64,000 bases of DNA from Bifidobacterium choladohabitans (GCF_016102005.1 NZ_JACFPL010000001.1:124001-188000); one strand, 5' to 3'. Shown: positions 9,508 through 19,979, counted from the stretch's first letter. Notes: generated by a model from the letters alone, not told the origin. Translations and numbers: made by a program.

Positions 9508-11430
9508 TCAGCTCCCCCCCTGATCCCGCCTGACGCCCTGGGGTATGACGATGGTGAAGGTCAAACCGCCTCCCGGGGTCTGCGAGGCGCAGATGAACCC
9601 CTGATGAGCCTTGACAATGGACTGGACGATAGCTAAGCCCAGCCCCGTGCCGCCCTTCTCCCGAGCCCTGGACGGGTCGGCCGTATAGAAGCGCTCGAAG
9701 AGCCTGGACCTGGACTCCTCCGGGACGCCTGGCCCGTGGTCGACCACCCGGATGATGGCGTAGTCAGTGCCCACATGGCTGTTCTCAGCCACCTGGATCG
9801 CCTCGGTCAGGTGTCCCAGAGAGGATTCGGTGGCCTCCAGCCTGGTCAGATCCGCTGGAGCAATGGTCGCCTTGACCAGGCCCAATCCCACCTGAACCGG
9901 CGAATCAGACGGAGTGTAGCGGTGGATATTGCCCACGATATTGGTGATCACCTGACGCAGGCGGCTGGGGTCGCCAGTCACCTGTACCGGGGGCAGGGGG
10001 CCCTCCTGGATGTCCAGGCTGACGGATGGACCAAGGTGCCCACCCACGGTGATTTTCTCCTTGCTGCGTACCTTGAGGCCCGGCAGACCCTTGTTGGCTG
10101 CGACCGGGACCTCCTGGGGGGCTGGCTGATCCTCGGTGTCCAGGCAAACCTTTCCTGTAGCCACATCCCTTCCCGGATCCAGGGCATGCAAGTCGTCCAC
10201 CCCGTCACCCACCAGTCCGGTCAGATCGACCGGCAGGGTCGTGTCGATTCCCCTGCCCTCATCCAGGCGTGCAAGCGAGAGCAGATCCGTGACCAGGACC
10301 GTCATCCTGGTGGAAGAGTCCTCGATGTGCTGAATGGATTTGTCGGCCCGCTCCAGAGCCCCTGGATAGTCGCGCTGCATCCTGTAGAGCTCTGCATAGC
10401 CATGGATGGCGGCCAGCGGTGTGCGCAGCTCATGACTGGCATCCGAAACGAACTGTTTCATCTTCTCGGTGGTCTGGCGCTGCTCTTCGAAGGAATGCTC
10501 GATTCGCGTCAGCATGGCATTCAGGGATGCTGCCAGAGAACCCACCTCGGTATTCTCCGGGAAGCTGGGAATGCGTTGGGAAAGGTCGCCGGCCGCTATC
10601 TTTGCAGCGGTCTTCTCGATGCGTTTGAGTGGAACCAGGGTGGACTGGATCAGCAGGACCGAGATGACTCCTCCCAGAAGGACCACCACGACGGAGATGA
10701 TCATGCAGAAAGCCGTCAGATCATGCACAGCCTCGTCCTGATCGCTCATGGACAGGCCGATGAAGAGCACGCCGCTGATCTCGGAATCGTCCAGTTCGTT
10801 CCGCAGCTTCCACTGCATGGCCACCACCCGCCAGGAGGCCCGGGCCCGCTTCATGGTGTCCCGGTCGGGCGAGGCCTGCTTGGAGATGCGCACGTAGGCT
10901 GGTACCGTGGTCGGCTGGCCCAGGGGTATCGATCCCAGGCTGCCATCGGCGGGCAGGCGCGGGCGGGAGATGACCCCGTTGACCTGCATGGGATTCAGAT
11001 CGTCCGAAATGATGTGCAGGTCGTTGTCGCGGATCTGCAGGAAGTAATCGGTTGGACCCAGGCCGTTCTTGCTCAGGTCCTCCTGGCGAAGAAGGGTGGC
11101 GTTGCGAATTCCCAGGTTGGCCTGGCGGATTAATTGCGTGTCCGTGCGCTTCATCAGATAGTCGTCGGCCATCTGGCAGATGGCTACAGAGACGCCCACC
11201 GTGCCCACGATGAGCAGGATGAGCATGCTGGCCACAAGTTTGGTGCTTAGGGGGATGGCAGCCAGAGGCGACCTAGGCATGGAGCGACCCCTCGGCTTGA
11301 CGGAGCCGGCTGTCTTGCCGGAGTCCGATCCCATGAAGGACCTGGACCCGTCAGCCGCCCTCGGGTCGGGAGCGGCCGACGGCTCCGTCTTGGGGGCCGG
11401 ACCCTGGGGACTAGTCACCATCGCCGCCAT
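9508..11430 (-). CDS. Two-component sensor histidine kinase
   Basis: A 640-residue membrane kinase. After ~50 polar residues is TM1 (STKLVASMLILLIVGTVGVS, ~52-75), an extracytoplasmic sensor region of ~170 residues, TM2 (FCMIISVVVVLLGGVISVLL, ~245-268), then HAMP (STLVPLKRIEKTAAKIAAGD). The HisKA dimerisation domain carries the phospho-accepting His in SDASHELRTPLAAIHGYAEL (~340). The HATPase_c domain has the N box (LRQVITNIVGNIHRYT), G1 (VVDHGPGVPEE) and G2 (GTGLGLAIVQSIV). An unusual ~60-residue insertion rich in charged residues separates HisKA from the N box. Its start overlaps the response-regulator stop by about 20 bp (or 11 bp if the ATG at 11421 is used), so translation is coupled. 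The signal is unknown. Confidence 0.93.
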   Translation of the reverse strand: MAAMVTSPQGPAPKTEPSAAPDPRAADGSRSFMGSDSGKTAGSVKPRGRSMPRSPLAAIPLSTKLVASMLILLIVGTVGVSVAICQMADDYLMKRTDTQLIRQANLGIRNATLLRQEDLSKNGLGPTDYFLQIRDNDLHIISDDLNPMQVNGVISRPRLPADGSLGSIPLGQPTTVPAYVRISKQASPDRDTMKRARASWRVVAMQWKLRNELDDSEISGVLFIGLSMSDQDEAVHDLTAFCMIISVVVVLLGGVISVLLIQSTLVPLKRIEKTAAKIAAGDLSQRIPSFPENTEVGSLAASLNAMLTRIEHSFEEQRQTTEKMKQFVSDASHELRTPLAAIHGYAELYRMQRDYPGALERADKSIQHIEDSSTRMTVLVTDLLSLARLDEGRGIDTTLPVDLTGLVGDGVDDLHALDPGRDVATGKVCLDTEDQPAPQEVPVAANKGLPGLKVRSKEKITVGGHLGPSVSLDIQEGPLPPVQVTGDPSRLRQVITNIVGNIHRYTPSDSPVQVGLGLVKATIAPADLTRLEATESSLGHLTEAIQVAENSHVGTDYAIIRVVDHGPGVPEESRSRLFERFYTADPSRAREKGGTGLGLAIVQSIVKAHQGFICASQTPGGGLTFTIVIPQGVRRDQGGS

Positions 11431-12169
11431 CCGATGCGTTCTGCCTGGGAGCCCTGATCATGTAGCCGATGCCCCGCTTGGTCTCGATCAGCGGGGTGAC
11501 CTTGCGCTCCCCGCCGTGTCCGTCGCTGACGGTGATGCCATCCACCTTCTTGCGCAGGTAGGAGATGTAGGATTCCACAATGGCCGCATCGCCGCCCCAG
11601 TCGTACTGCCAGACGTGGTCCAGGATCTGGGCTTTGCTGAGCACGCGACCCTCATTGTCCATCAGGTAGCGCAGCAGCTTGTATTCGGTCGGGCTCAGGT
11701 CGATGGGTCGGCCGGCCCTGGTGACGTCATGGGAATCCTCGTTGATCTCCAGATCGCCCACGCGGATGATCGGGTCATCCTCCTGGTGCTCGCGGGTCCT
11801 GCGCAGTATGGCCTTGATTCTGGCCACGACCTCCTCCAGGCTGAAGGGCTTGGTCACATAATCGTCGCCGCCCACAGTCAGCCCCATGACCTTGTCCTGG
11901 GTATCATCCCTGGCCGTCAGGAAGAGCACCGGCGCATCGATTCCCTCCTGACGGATGCGGGAGGTGACCGTAAACCCATCGATGTCAGGCAGCATGACAT
12001 CCAAGACGATCAGATCCGGCTGGATGCGTTCGATGACCTGGATGGCCTCGGAGCCGGATGCCGCGGTCTCGACAGCAAAGCCCGCGAAGTGCAGGGAGGC
12101 CACCAGCAGATCCCTGATGGACGGTTCGTCGTCGACCACGACCAGTTGTGCTTGCGTCGGTTTGCTCAT
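11411..12169 (-). CDS. OmpR/PhoB-family response regulator
   Basis: A 252-residue DNA-binding regulator. The receiver domain begins LVVVDDEPSIRDLLV (acid pocket DDE), carries the phospho-acceptor Asp in PDLIVLDVMLPDIDG, the conserved Thr in VLFLTARDD and the Lys in DDYVTKPFSLEEV. The C-terminal winged-helix domain includes LSPTEYKLLRYLMDNEGRVL and ends in the hairpin IETKRGIGYMIRAP. The start at 12169 (MSKPTQAQ) is chosen because it lies 4 bp after the stop of the TPM-domain gene and the longer open frame has a Trp/Arg-rich non-homologous leader. It is the partner of the overlapping kinase, probably controlling envelope genes. Confidence 0.94.
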   Translation of the reverse strand: MSKPTQAQLVVVDDEPSIRDLLVASLHFAGFAVETAASGSEAIQVIERIQPDLIVLDVMLPDIDGFTVTSRIRQEGIDAPVLFLTARDDTQDKVMGLTVGGDDYVTKPFSLEEVVARIKAILRRTREHQEDDPIIRVGDLEINEDSHDVTRAGRPIDLSPTEYKLLRYLMDNEGRVLSKAQILDHVWQYDWGGDAAIVESYISYLRKKVDGITVSDGHGGERKVTPLIETKRGIGYMIRAPRQNASDGGDGD

Positions 12170-12173
12170 GGCT

Positions 12174-12992
12174 TCAGCTTGCCGCCTCTTTCTGGGTATT
12201 GTCTGAAAGTTCGCTGACCGTCTCTGTCTGCTTTGGTTCCTTCTTCGCTGCGCTGGACTTGCGATGATGAGCCCCTGTTCGGCTGCTGCGACGCCACCAG
12301 ATCGCCACGACCACGACCAGAATGACCAGGACCACAACCGTCACCGAAAGAGCGACAATCATGATCCGATGATGTCGCTGGTTTTGTTTCAGGGTCTCCA
12401 CTTGGGCCATCATGGCCCTGGCTGAGCCCACCCAGTCGGGATTGCGGCCCTTGGTGACCGGCTCCAGAGCGGCCTGCGAGAGCTGATCCACGCTGGACTG
12501 GTCCTTGAGCCAGGACTGCGAGTTGCTGGAGACCGCCACAACCAATTTGCCGTCCTGAGAGGCCACGGCCAGCATGACCGTGTCGTGGGCGGGCTTCATC
12601 GATTCGAGCACCCGGGATGCCCAGGTCTCCGGCTTGACGCCCTCATAGAAATGCGGCAGGTAGAGCAGTCGGACCGATACTCCGGTTTGCTCTGCAGTCT
12701 CCTTGATTGCATCCTTGACGGAGCCCACATCAGAACCCAGCAGATTCTGCGGATCGGTGATCGTATCTGTCATGGTTCCTGCCCCGTTTTGAGGTTCATC
12801 GGCAAAAGCCCTGGTCGATCCAAGGCCGCTGATCGCCAAAACCATCAAGAGCAGGAGAGCCAGAACCCGCTGCATGGCAGGAAAGCTGAACCGACTCGTC
12901 CTGTGGAGGGGAACTCGTTCGACCACATGGGTCCGCGGACGGGGCAACTGCGTGAACACTGTCATAGTGTCCACAGTAGCGGTTGACGGCAT
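12174..12992 (-). CDS. TPM-domain membrane protein
   Basis: A 272-residue protein with an N-terminal signal/anchor (MQRVLALLLLMVLAISGLGS, cleavage likely after AFA), a TPM domain (ITDPQNLLGSDVGSVKDAIK through the DTVMLAVASQDGKLVVAVSS strand and PDWVGSARAMMAQ), and a C-terminal TM helix (IMIVALSVTVVVLVILVVVV) followed by a basic Lys/Arg-rich cytoplasmic tail. TPM domains occur in periplasmic or extracytoplasmic proteins linked to photosystem repair phosphatase or membrane-protein quality control; the role here is unknown. The start at 12992 has GGGGGAG a few bases upstream, giving a 39-residue N-terminal extension before the hydrophobic core; ATG at 12875 is an alternative. It is first in the operon with the two-component system. 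Confidence 0.78.
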   Translation of the reverse strand: MPSTATVDTMTVFTQLPRPRTHVVERVPLHRTSRFSFPAMQRVLALLLLMVLAISGLGSTRAFADEPQNGAGTMTDTITDPQNLLGSDVGSVKDAIKETAEQTGVSVRLLYLPHFYEGVKPETWASRVLESMKPAHDTVMLAVASQDGKLVVAVSSNSQSWLKDQSSVDQLSQAALEPVTKGRNPDWVGSARAMMAQVETLKQNQRHHRIMIVALSVTVVVLVILVVVVAIWWRRSSRTGAHHRKSSAAKKEPKQTETVSELSDNTQKEAAS

Positions 12993-13034
12993 CGGACTCC
13001 CCCACCATCACCGCCATTCACGGAAAGGACAACC

Positions 13035-13328
13035 ATGACAAGGTTCCAAGTTGATTCGGATCAGATACAGACGGCCTCCGGCGCGGTCAGCGGCTCGATA
13101 GGGGCCATCAGAGATGCCGTGGCGGGGATGTACACCAACCTGGACAATCTCCAAAGCGTCTGGCAGGGCTCGGCAGCCAGCCAATTCGCCACGGTGGCCC
13201 AGCAGTGGCGCGCTTCGCAGGCCCAGATGGAGCAGGCGCTTGAAGGCATCCAGGCAGCCCTGACCCAGGCCTCGGCTCTCTACGCGGACACCGAGGCCCA
13301 GGCCACCCGCCTCTTCGCCGGAGCCTGA
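13035..13328 (+). CDS. WXG100 family (ESAT-6-like) protein
   Basis: A 97-residue all-helical protein with the family hairpin motif WQG in LDNLQSVWQGSAASQFATVA (~residue 44). Helices flank it and there is no signal peptide. WXG100 proteins are small secreted dimers exported by type VII (ESX) machinery with an FtsK/EccC ATPase. No such ATPase or other ESX component is in this window. GGAAAGGA precedes the ATG by 7 bp. The gene stands alone, divergent from the TPM-domain gene (42 bp apart) and convergent with groEL. Confidence 0.9.
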   Translation: MTRFQVDSDQIQTASGAVSGSIGAIRDAVAGMYTNLDNLQSVWQGSAASQFATVAQQWRASQAQMEQALEGIQAALTQASALYADTEAQATRLFAGA

Positions 13329-13432
13329 ACGCCTGGCTGATACATGCAGGCAGCTCGAATCCGTTCGACCAAGGCATGTCCATTGCTTATCGGATCCAGA
13401 CCTGACAGGCATATGGAAAGACCGAACATAAC

Positions 13433-13481
13433 AAAGGCAGGGGCCTGCGCACCATTGTCCGATGCGCAGGCCCCCGCCTTT
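13433..13481 (-). terminator. Hairpin terminator of groEL
   Basis: AAAGGC-A-GGGGCCTGCGCA at 13433-13452 pairs with TGCGCAGGCCCC-C-GCCTTT ending at 13481, a very strong stem of about 18 bp with one mismatch. On the minus strand it lies about 45 bp past the groEL stop and is followed by TTTGTTATG. It also lies beyond the convergent WXG100 gene and could serve both. Confidence 0.85.
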
Positions 13482-13526
13482 GGCGATCACCCGGTTCAGC
13501 CGAGAATGCGGCCGAACCTCAAGGGA

Positions 13527-15212
<1,686 letters not shown>

Positions 15213-15224
15213 TCAGCTGTCGTG

Positions 15225-15251
15225 TTATCACTCCCGCACCTCGAGTGCTAA
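15225..15251 (-). promoter_or_regulatory. CIRCE operator, proximal copy (HrcA site)
   Basis: TTATCACTC-N9-GAGTGCTAA: the CIRCE consensus with one mismatch (T for G) in the left arm. It is the copy nearer to groEL, about 79 bp from the start codon. HrcA binding here is expected to repress groEL under non-stress conditions. Confidence 0.9.
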
Positions 15252-15260
15252 TTCAGCAGA

Positions 15261-15287
15261 TTAGCACTCGATGGGGCCGAGTGCCAA
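15261..15287 (-). promoter_or_regulatory. CIRCE operator, distal copy (HrcA site)
   Basis: TTAGCACTC-N9-GAGTGCCAA: consensus CIRCE with one mismatch (C for T) in the right arm. Exactly 9 bp separate it from the proximal copy, so four 9-bp half-sites alternate at 9-bp spacing over 63 bp. Confidence 0.93.
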
Positions 15288-15409
15288 CCCGAAGGGAAAA
15301 TACGCTGCAGGCTGTATGTCATGTTTGCCCTGACATGTCGGTAGCGGCGACAGATAATCCGCACACTGCACAGTCCTGGCTCAGCATCCGGATGTAGGCA
15401 AGGTGCCAT

Positions 15410-15437
15410 AAAAAAGGACCCCGGAATGACCGGGGCC
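15410..15437 (-). terminator. Rho-independent terminator of cspA
   Basis: On the minus strand GGCCCCGGTCATTCCGGGGTCC forms a compact GC stem with a tight loop, followed directly by TTTTTTATGG. It sits about 27 bp after the cold-shock gene stop. Confidence 0.92.
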
Positions 15438-15463
15438 CCCATGACGAATACAGAAGATGACAA

Positions 15464-15667
15464 TCAGAGCTTGGTGACCTTGGTTGCCTGCAGACCCTTG
15501 GGGCCCTGCTCCACCTGATATTCGACCTTATCTCCCTCATCAAGGGTCTTGAAGCCATCTGACTGAATGGCCGAGTAGTGCACGAACACGTCCTCGCCGC
15601 CATCGTCGGGATTGATGAATCCGTAACCCTTGCCAGCGCTGAAGAATTTCACAGTGCCTTGTGCCAT
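15464..15667 (-). CDS. cspA: Cold shock protein CspA family
   Basis: A standard 67-residue single OB-fold cold-shock protein, [20 protein letters not shown], with RNP1 KGYGFI and RNP2 DVFVHYSAI intact and ending [10 protein letters not shown]. It binds single-stranded RNA/DNA and acts as an RNA chaperone. The start at 15667 is the canonical one; TTG/ATG codons upstream in frame add six non-conserved residues. AGGAAGTTAG lies upstream of the start. It is monocistronic with its own strong terminator. Confidence 0.96.
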   Translation of the reverse strand: MAQGTVKFFSAGKGYGFINPDDGGEDVFVHYSAIQSDGFKTLDEGDKVEYQVEQGPKGLQATKVTKL

Positions 15668-15835
15668 AACTAACTTCCTTAACATAGGTGCCGCGTCACA
15701 ACAGATACGAGACTGACCGCATCTGCCTGGTCGGCAAAGTCAGTTTAGGCCCATTTATGGGGCAATTGCAAAACGCCGAGCCGAAACTCTGAATGTTTTG
15801 CCGTCGTTTTCTTCCGCTGCCAGGTTGGCCGAGCC

Positions 15836-16480
15836 TCACTGCATGAGGATGGCTTCCACCGGAGTGGAGGCCACAGAGGATTGCTCCACCTGGGCGATGC
15901 CCAGCACGTTGGCCACCTCTTGGGCAGTGGCCTTATCCGCCTCGTCACGGTAGCGGACCATGCTCACGCCAGGCAGGGCACCTTGCGGGTTGGATGCCGT
16001 GACCGCAGTGTAACCGGCATTGACCAGAACCTGACGCTTCTTGCCGGCATACCCGGTAATCCTTGTTCCGTTGATGACGGTGACCCGCGTGCCCCGGTTG
16101 ACCACCGGAGCCGGGCTGCTGCTGGAGGCACTGGCCGAAGGCGACTGGGTGGACGGCTCAGAAGTTTGTTCCTGGGAGGCTTGATCGGTAGCGGTCGCGC
16201 TACTTGAAGCCGAAGAGGAGGCTGAACGCTTGGGCAGATGGCTGCTGATGACCCGGGAGGCTTCAGTGTGCGTCTGCTGCCAGGGCAGGGAGCCGCTGAC
16301 CGCAGCCCATACGCCCAGACCGCACAGCACCGCCAAGACAACCACCAGCAGGTAGGGCAGGACCCTGACCGACAGGGAACGCGGCCCGCGATGCACGCCG
16401 ACCGGGCCCTTGGGAGGGTTATCGAACGCATCATGAACCTGAGGGCGCGCCTGCGTCCCATTGTCGCGCGTGCTAGCCAT
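15836..16480 (-). CDS. LytR C-terminal domain membrane protein
   Basis: A 214-residue bitopic protein: about 40 cytoplasmic residues, one TM helix (VLPYLLVVVLAVLCGLGVWA, ~40-60), a Ser/Thr/Gln-rich linker (~85-125) typical of wall-spanning spacers, and a LytR_C domain (RVTVINGTRITGYAGKKRQV to the end). LytR_C domains are found at the end of LytR-CpsA-Psr wall-teichoic/arabinogalactan ligases and as stand-alone proteins, as here; no LCP catalytic domain is present. It is probably cell-envelope associated. It is divergent from ung. Confidence 0.85.
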   Translation of the reverse strand: MASTRDNGTQARPQVHDAFDNPPKGPVGVHRGPRSLSVRVLPYLLVVVLAVLCGLGVWAAVSGSLPWQQTHTEASRVISSHLPKRSASSSASSSATATDQASQEQTSEPSTQSPSASASSSSPAPVVNRGTRVTVINGTRITGYAGKKRQVLVNAGYTAVTASNPQGALPGVSMVRYRDEADKATAQEVANVLGIAQVEQSSVASTPVEAILMQ

Positions 16481-16630
16481 GAACTCTCCTCTGCTCCACC
16501 GGATCCTGAACCATTATAAGTAATGCGTCGCCGGGTCAACATTCAACTGACCATTCGACGTCCTCCGCCAACCCTGAAATGGCCGAGGCAGTCCTGACCG
16601 GCCCATACTGCCAAGCGATATAGTGACCTT

Positions 16631-17419
16631 ATGAACAGCAGCCAGCCAATTGCCGCAACCCCCCCTGAGCCGACGAACCGAACCGGTACCAACCCTCCGA
16701 CCATAGCAGGAGGCCAGGGCCGAACCCAGCGCAAACCTTTGAGCGCTTTGGTGGACCCCGGCTGGGCCCGCGCTCTGGCACCCGTCGAGCCCAACATTCA
16801 TCGGATGGGCGACTTCCTCAGATCCGAGCTGGCACAGGGTCACCGCTACCTGCCTGCCAGCAAGAACATTCTGCGCGCCTTTACCATCCCCTTCGACTCC
16901 ATCAAGGTCCTGATCGTGGGCCAGGATCCCTACCCGACGCCCGGCCATCCGGTGGGCCTTAGCTTCTGCGTGGACCCTTCAGTCAGCCCCATTCCCGGCT
17001 CCCTGCGCAATATCTACGCCGAGCTGAACTCCGACCTGGGCCTGCCCACACCTTCCAACGGCGATCTGACACCTTGGACCAGGCGAGGGGTCATGCTGCT
17101 CAACCGCTGCCTGACTGTGCGGGTGGGCAAACCGGCCAGCCACCGGAACAAGGGCTGGGAGGAGATCACCGACGCCGCCATCCGAGCTCTGAACGACAGA
17201 CGCGACCAGGAGGGTAAGGTCCGGCCCCTGGTGGCAATTCTTTGGGGAAGGCAGGCCCAGAGCCTTGAGCCCCTCTTGACCAACGCGGCCATCATCAAAT
17301 CCCCGCATCCCAGCCCCTTGTCGGCCCGGTACGGCTTCTTCGGCTCCCGTCCGTTCTCCAAGGCCAACCAAGCGCTGGAGGCCATGGGCGCCGAACCGGT
17401 GGACTGGTCACTGACCTGA
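16631..17419 (+). CDS. ung: Uracil-DNA glycosylase (family 1)
   Basis: A 262-residue Ung. Catalytic motif A is [20 protein letters not shown] (water-activating Asp in GQDPYP, ~residue 99). Motif B is [20 protein letters not shown] (~225). [20 protein letters not shown] is also family-conserved. It removes uracil from DNA to begin base-excision repair. The first ~35 residues (Thr/Pro-rich) are a non-conserved extension, and no strong ribosome-binding site precedes the ATG, so the true start could be internal. A second, different UDG-superfamily enzyme is encoded at 55985. Confidence 0.96.
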   Translation: MNSSQPIAATPPEPTNRTGTNPPTIAGGQGRTQRKPLSALVDPGWARALAPVEPNIHRMGDFLRSELAQGHRYLPASKNILRAFTIPFDSIKVLIVGQDPYPTPGHPVGLSFCVDPSVSPIPGSLRNIYAELNSDLGLPTPSNGDLTPWTRRGVMLLNRCLTVRVGKPASHRNKGWEEITDAAIRALNDRRDQEGKVRPLVAILWGRQAQSLEPLLTNAAIIKSPHPSPLSARYGFFGSRPFSKANQALEAMGAEPVDWSLT

Positions 17420-17455
17420 GTCCTGCCGGCTGAGTCGTCAGGAAATGCCGTTACC

Positions 17456-18520
17456 ATGTCTGCTATGGCATTATTCCCACCTCGACCCAGTCAGTCCCCA
17501 TCTGTTCAGCCCGGTCAGGACCGCCAGGTTCCGCCAATCAGCCAGGACGACCTGCAACGTTGCCGCCAGTTGGCCGACCGGATCCGGACCCGCTTTTCGA
17601 GGACTCTGGTAGGCCAGGAGAACCTGCGGGAGGCCCTGATCCTGACTTTGGTGGCCTCAGGACACATCCTGATCGAATCCGTGCCCGGCCTGGCCAAGAC
17701 CACGGCCGCCCAGACCCTGGCCACCTCGGTCTCCGGCAGCTTCAAGCGGATCCAGTGCACTCCCGACCTGATGCCCTCGGATCTGGTAGGCACCCAGGTC
17801 TATGACTTCTCCACACAGCGCTTCTCCACACAGCTGGGCCCCATCCACGCCAACTTCGTCCTTCTGGACGAGATCAACCGATCCAACGCCAAAACCCAGT
17901 CAGCCATGCTGGAGGCCATGGCCGAGGGTGCCACCACAATCGGCGGCGAGCGTATAGCCCTGCCCCGGCCCTTCATGGTGATCGCCACCCAGAACCCCAT
18001 CGAGGAGGAGGGCACCTACAACCTGCCCGAGGCCCAGATGGACCGGTTCATGCTCAAGGCCGTCATGACCTATCCTGATGCCGGCCAGGAGATCCGAATG
18101 TTGCAGATGCTGACCAGCCGAGGCACCGATATGCCCGGCAAGGACGATCGGGATGCACTGACCATCGCCGATGTGGACTTCCTCAGGCAGAAGGCCCGGC
18201 AGGTCCACGTAGCACAGCCCATCATGCGATATGCGGTCGATCTGGCAGCCACCAGCAGGGGGGCTGGATCGCGACCCATCCAAGGGCTTGCAGAGCAGGT
18301 GAGGCTGGGGGCCAGCCCGCGCGCCTCCATCGCCCTGGTTCGCATCGGCCAGGCCAGAGCCCTGCTGACAGGCAGGGATTACGTCATTCCCGAGGATTTG
18401 AAGGACTGGGCCCATTCGGTGCTCCGTCATCGGATCCTGCTGACCTTCGAGGCCCAGGCCGACGGCGTCAGCAGCGACGACATCATCGATCAGATCGTCG
18501 ACACGGTGCCGGTGCCATGA
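17456..18520 (+). CDS. MoxR-family AAA+ ATPase
   Basis: A 354-residue MoxR ATPase. Walker A reads ESVPGLAKTTAAQTLA (GLAKT in place of GxGKT, as in MoxR proteins, ~residue 80), Walker B FVLLDEINRSNAKTQSAMLE, sensor 1 VIATQNPIEEEGTYNLPEAQ, and a C-terminal lid domain. MoxR proteins chaperone maturation or activation of VWA-domain partners, and two VWA genes follow. It starts a tightly packed operon: its stop overlaps the DUF58 start by 4 bp (ATGA). The first ATG (17456) or the one 9 bp later (17465) could start translation. Confidence 0.95.
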   Translation: MSAMALFPPRPSQSPSVQPGQDRQVPPISQDDLQRCRQLADRIRTRFSRTLVGQENLREALILTLVASGHILIESVPGLAKTTAAQTLATSVSGSFKRIQCTPDLMPSDLVGTQVYDFSTQRFSTQLGPIHANFVLLDEINRSNAKTQSAMLEAMAEGATTIGGERIALPRPFMVIATQNPIEEEGTYNLPEAQMDRFMLKAVMTYPDAGQEIRMLQMLTSRGTDMPGKDDRDALTIADVDFLRQKARQVHVAQPIMRYAVDLAATSRGAGSRPIQGLAEQVRLGASPRASIALVRIGQARALLTGRDYVIPEDLKDWAHSVLRHRILLTFEAQADGVSSDDIIDQIVDTVPVP

Positions 18521-19449
18521 GCCGTCGACGCTCGGATCGCGACCCGGTCCGCAGGCGGATCGAGTCCTTGGACACCAGCCTGCGGCTTCCCACGGTGCGC
18601 AGGGCCCTGGGCCTGCTGGAGGGCGAGCACTCCTCCGGCCGTCGTGGCGGCGGGGACGAACGAGCCGACCTGCGCGCATACGAGTTCGGGGACGAAACAC
18701 GCATGATCGACTGGCACGCCAGCGCCCGGATGGGTCGGCCCATGGTGGTGGAGCGCGAGCGCCTGGTCACCAGTAGGGTCTGGCTGCTGCTGGATGTCGG
18801 CCGCGAGATGTCAGGAACATGCCCTGACGGGGAGCAGGCCATCCAAGTGGCGGCCAACGCCCTGTGCATGTTCGCCTCCCTCTGCCTGCGCCGCAGCGAT
18901 GAAGTGGATCTGGTCCTGGTCGATTCGTCCGCCATCCGACGCGTACCCTGCCAGGGCGGTTTCGCCCGATTCGAGCAGACCCTGGACCGGGCTCTGGAAT
19001 CACCGCCGGATCAGCCGCGCAACCTTGAGGCCCTGCTGGGCTACGCCGCCGGCATCCAGGACCGGCAGGCCATGCTGGTCATCGCCACCGACCAGTCGGC
19101 ATTGAAGGTCGACCTGATTCCGACCATCAGACGGTTGGCCACCACCCACCCCCTGAACCTCATCGGAGTGGAGACCATGAATCCCCTGCGCCTGCAGCCC
19201 GCTACGGGCTCGGTAACGGATGCGCCCAGCGGACGGAAGATCCCGGCATTCCTGCGCACTGCGAACGGGACGCGGGCGGTGGATCTGCACAGACGCTATC
19301 AGATCGAGGCCTTCAGCCGAGAACTGTCCAGAATCGGAGCCTCGCTGATCCGGGCCGACTCCAGCACAGCCATGTTCAACAGGTTCATCCACCTGCTTTC
19401 AGCCGGAAGACCAGGCATCCCCATGCGACGGACGGTGATGACGGCATGA
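18517..19449 (+). CDS. DUF58 domain-containing protein
   Basis: A 310-residue cytosolic protein with the DUF58 signature DLRAYEFGDETRMIDWHASA (~residue 50), then MVVERERLVTSRVWLLLDVG, the beginning of a VWA-like fold. DUF58 proteins almost always occur between MoxR and VWA genes and are thought to be part of the same chaperone complex. It has no TM segments, although many DUF58 proteins carry two at the N-terminus. It overlaps both neighbours by ATGA. Confidence 0.92.
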   Translation: MSRRRSDRDPVRRRIESLDTSLRLPTVRRALGLLEGEHSSGRRGGGDERADLRAYEFGDETRMIDWHASARMGRPMVVERERLVTSRVWLLLDVGREMSGTCPDGEQAIQVAANALCMFASLCLRRSDEVDLVLVDSSAIRRVPCQGGFARFEQTLDRALESPPDQPRNLEALLGYAAGIQDRQAMLVIATDQSALKVDLIPTIRRLATTHPLNLIGVETMNPLRLQPATGSVTDAPSGRKIPAFLRTANGTRAVDLHRRYQIEAFSRELSRIGASLIRADSSTAMFNRFIHLLSAGRPGIPMRRTVMTA

Positions 19450-19979
19450 GTGCTGTCGTCCTGATTCGTCTGGCATCCGGTCATGGCCGAATCAAGGTCA
19501 TGCCCACCATGACCCAGCCCATCTGGCTACTGGCTCTGACGACGGCCGCCATCATACTGACCCTGGCCCTGGCTGCCGCGGCCCTTCTTTTGCCCAGGTT
19601 CCGCCGTCACCAGGAAGAGCGTCCGATCCAAGCGAGCTCCGACACCCGCGATGCGTGGCGTCAGCAAATCGATCAGGTGGTGGCCCGGTACGACAAGGGC
19701 CAGCTGGACCGCGACCATGCCATGACGGCACTGGCCACCATAGCGCGTGGATTTGCCTCCCGCTCCTGGAACAGCGACATGAAGTCCAAGACTTTGGCCG
19801 AAATCCAGGCCCAGCCCCGTACGCCCAGTACACGGAAGGGCCTGGACCTGCTTCGGCAGACCATAGATGCTTTATACCCGCCTGAATTCGCCCTTCCCCG
19901 GGACAGCGCAGGAACCGATGCCACAGTGGATCAGGCTGCCGACTGGGTACGGGATTTGATTGAACGGTGGCCGCAATGA
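19446..19979 (+). CDS. Small membrane protein of the MoxR/VWA operon
   Basis: A 177-residue protein with one N-terminal TM helix (IWLLALTTAAIILTLALAAA, ~27-47) and a cytoplasmic helical domain containing a RYDKGQLDRDHAMTALATIA segment. Similar short single-TM proteins sit at this place in other MoxR-DUF58-VWA operons. ATG at 19446 overlaps the DUF58 stop (ATGA), supporting this start; ATG at 19500 would remove an 18-residue leader. Function unknown. Confidence 0.78.
   Translation: MSAVVLIRLASGHGRIKVMPTMTQPIWLLALTTAAIILTLALAAAALLLPRFRRHQEERPIQASSDTRDAWRQQIDQVVARYDKGQLDRDHAMTALATIARGFASRSWNSDMKSKTLAEIQAQPRTPSTRKGLDLLRQTIDALYPPEFALPRDSAGTDATVDQAADWVRDLIERWPQ

Noticed and set aside
15243..15269. 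GAGTGCTAA-N9-TTAGCACTC read as a CIRCE element on its own
   Set aside because: The arms are in everted order; it is formed by the inner halves of the two true CIRCE copies.
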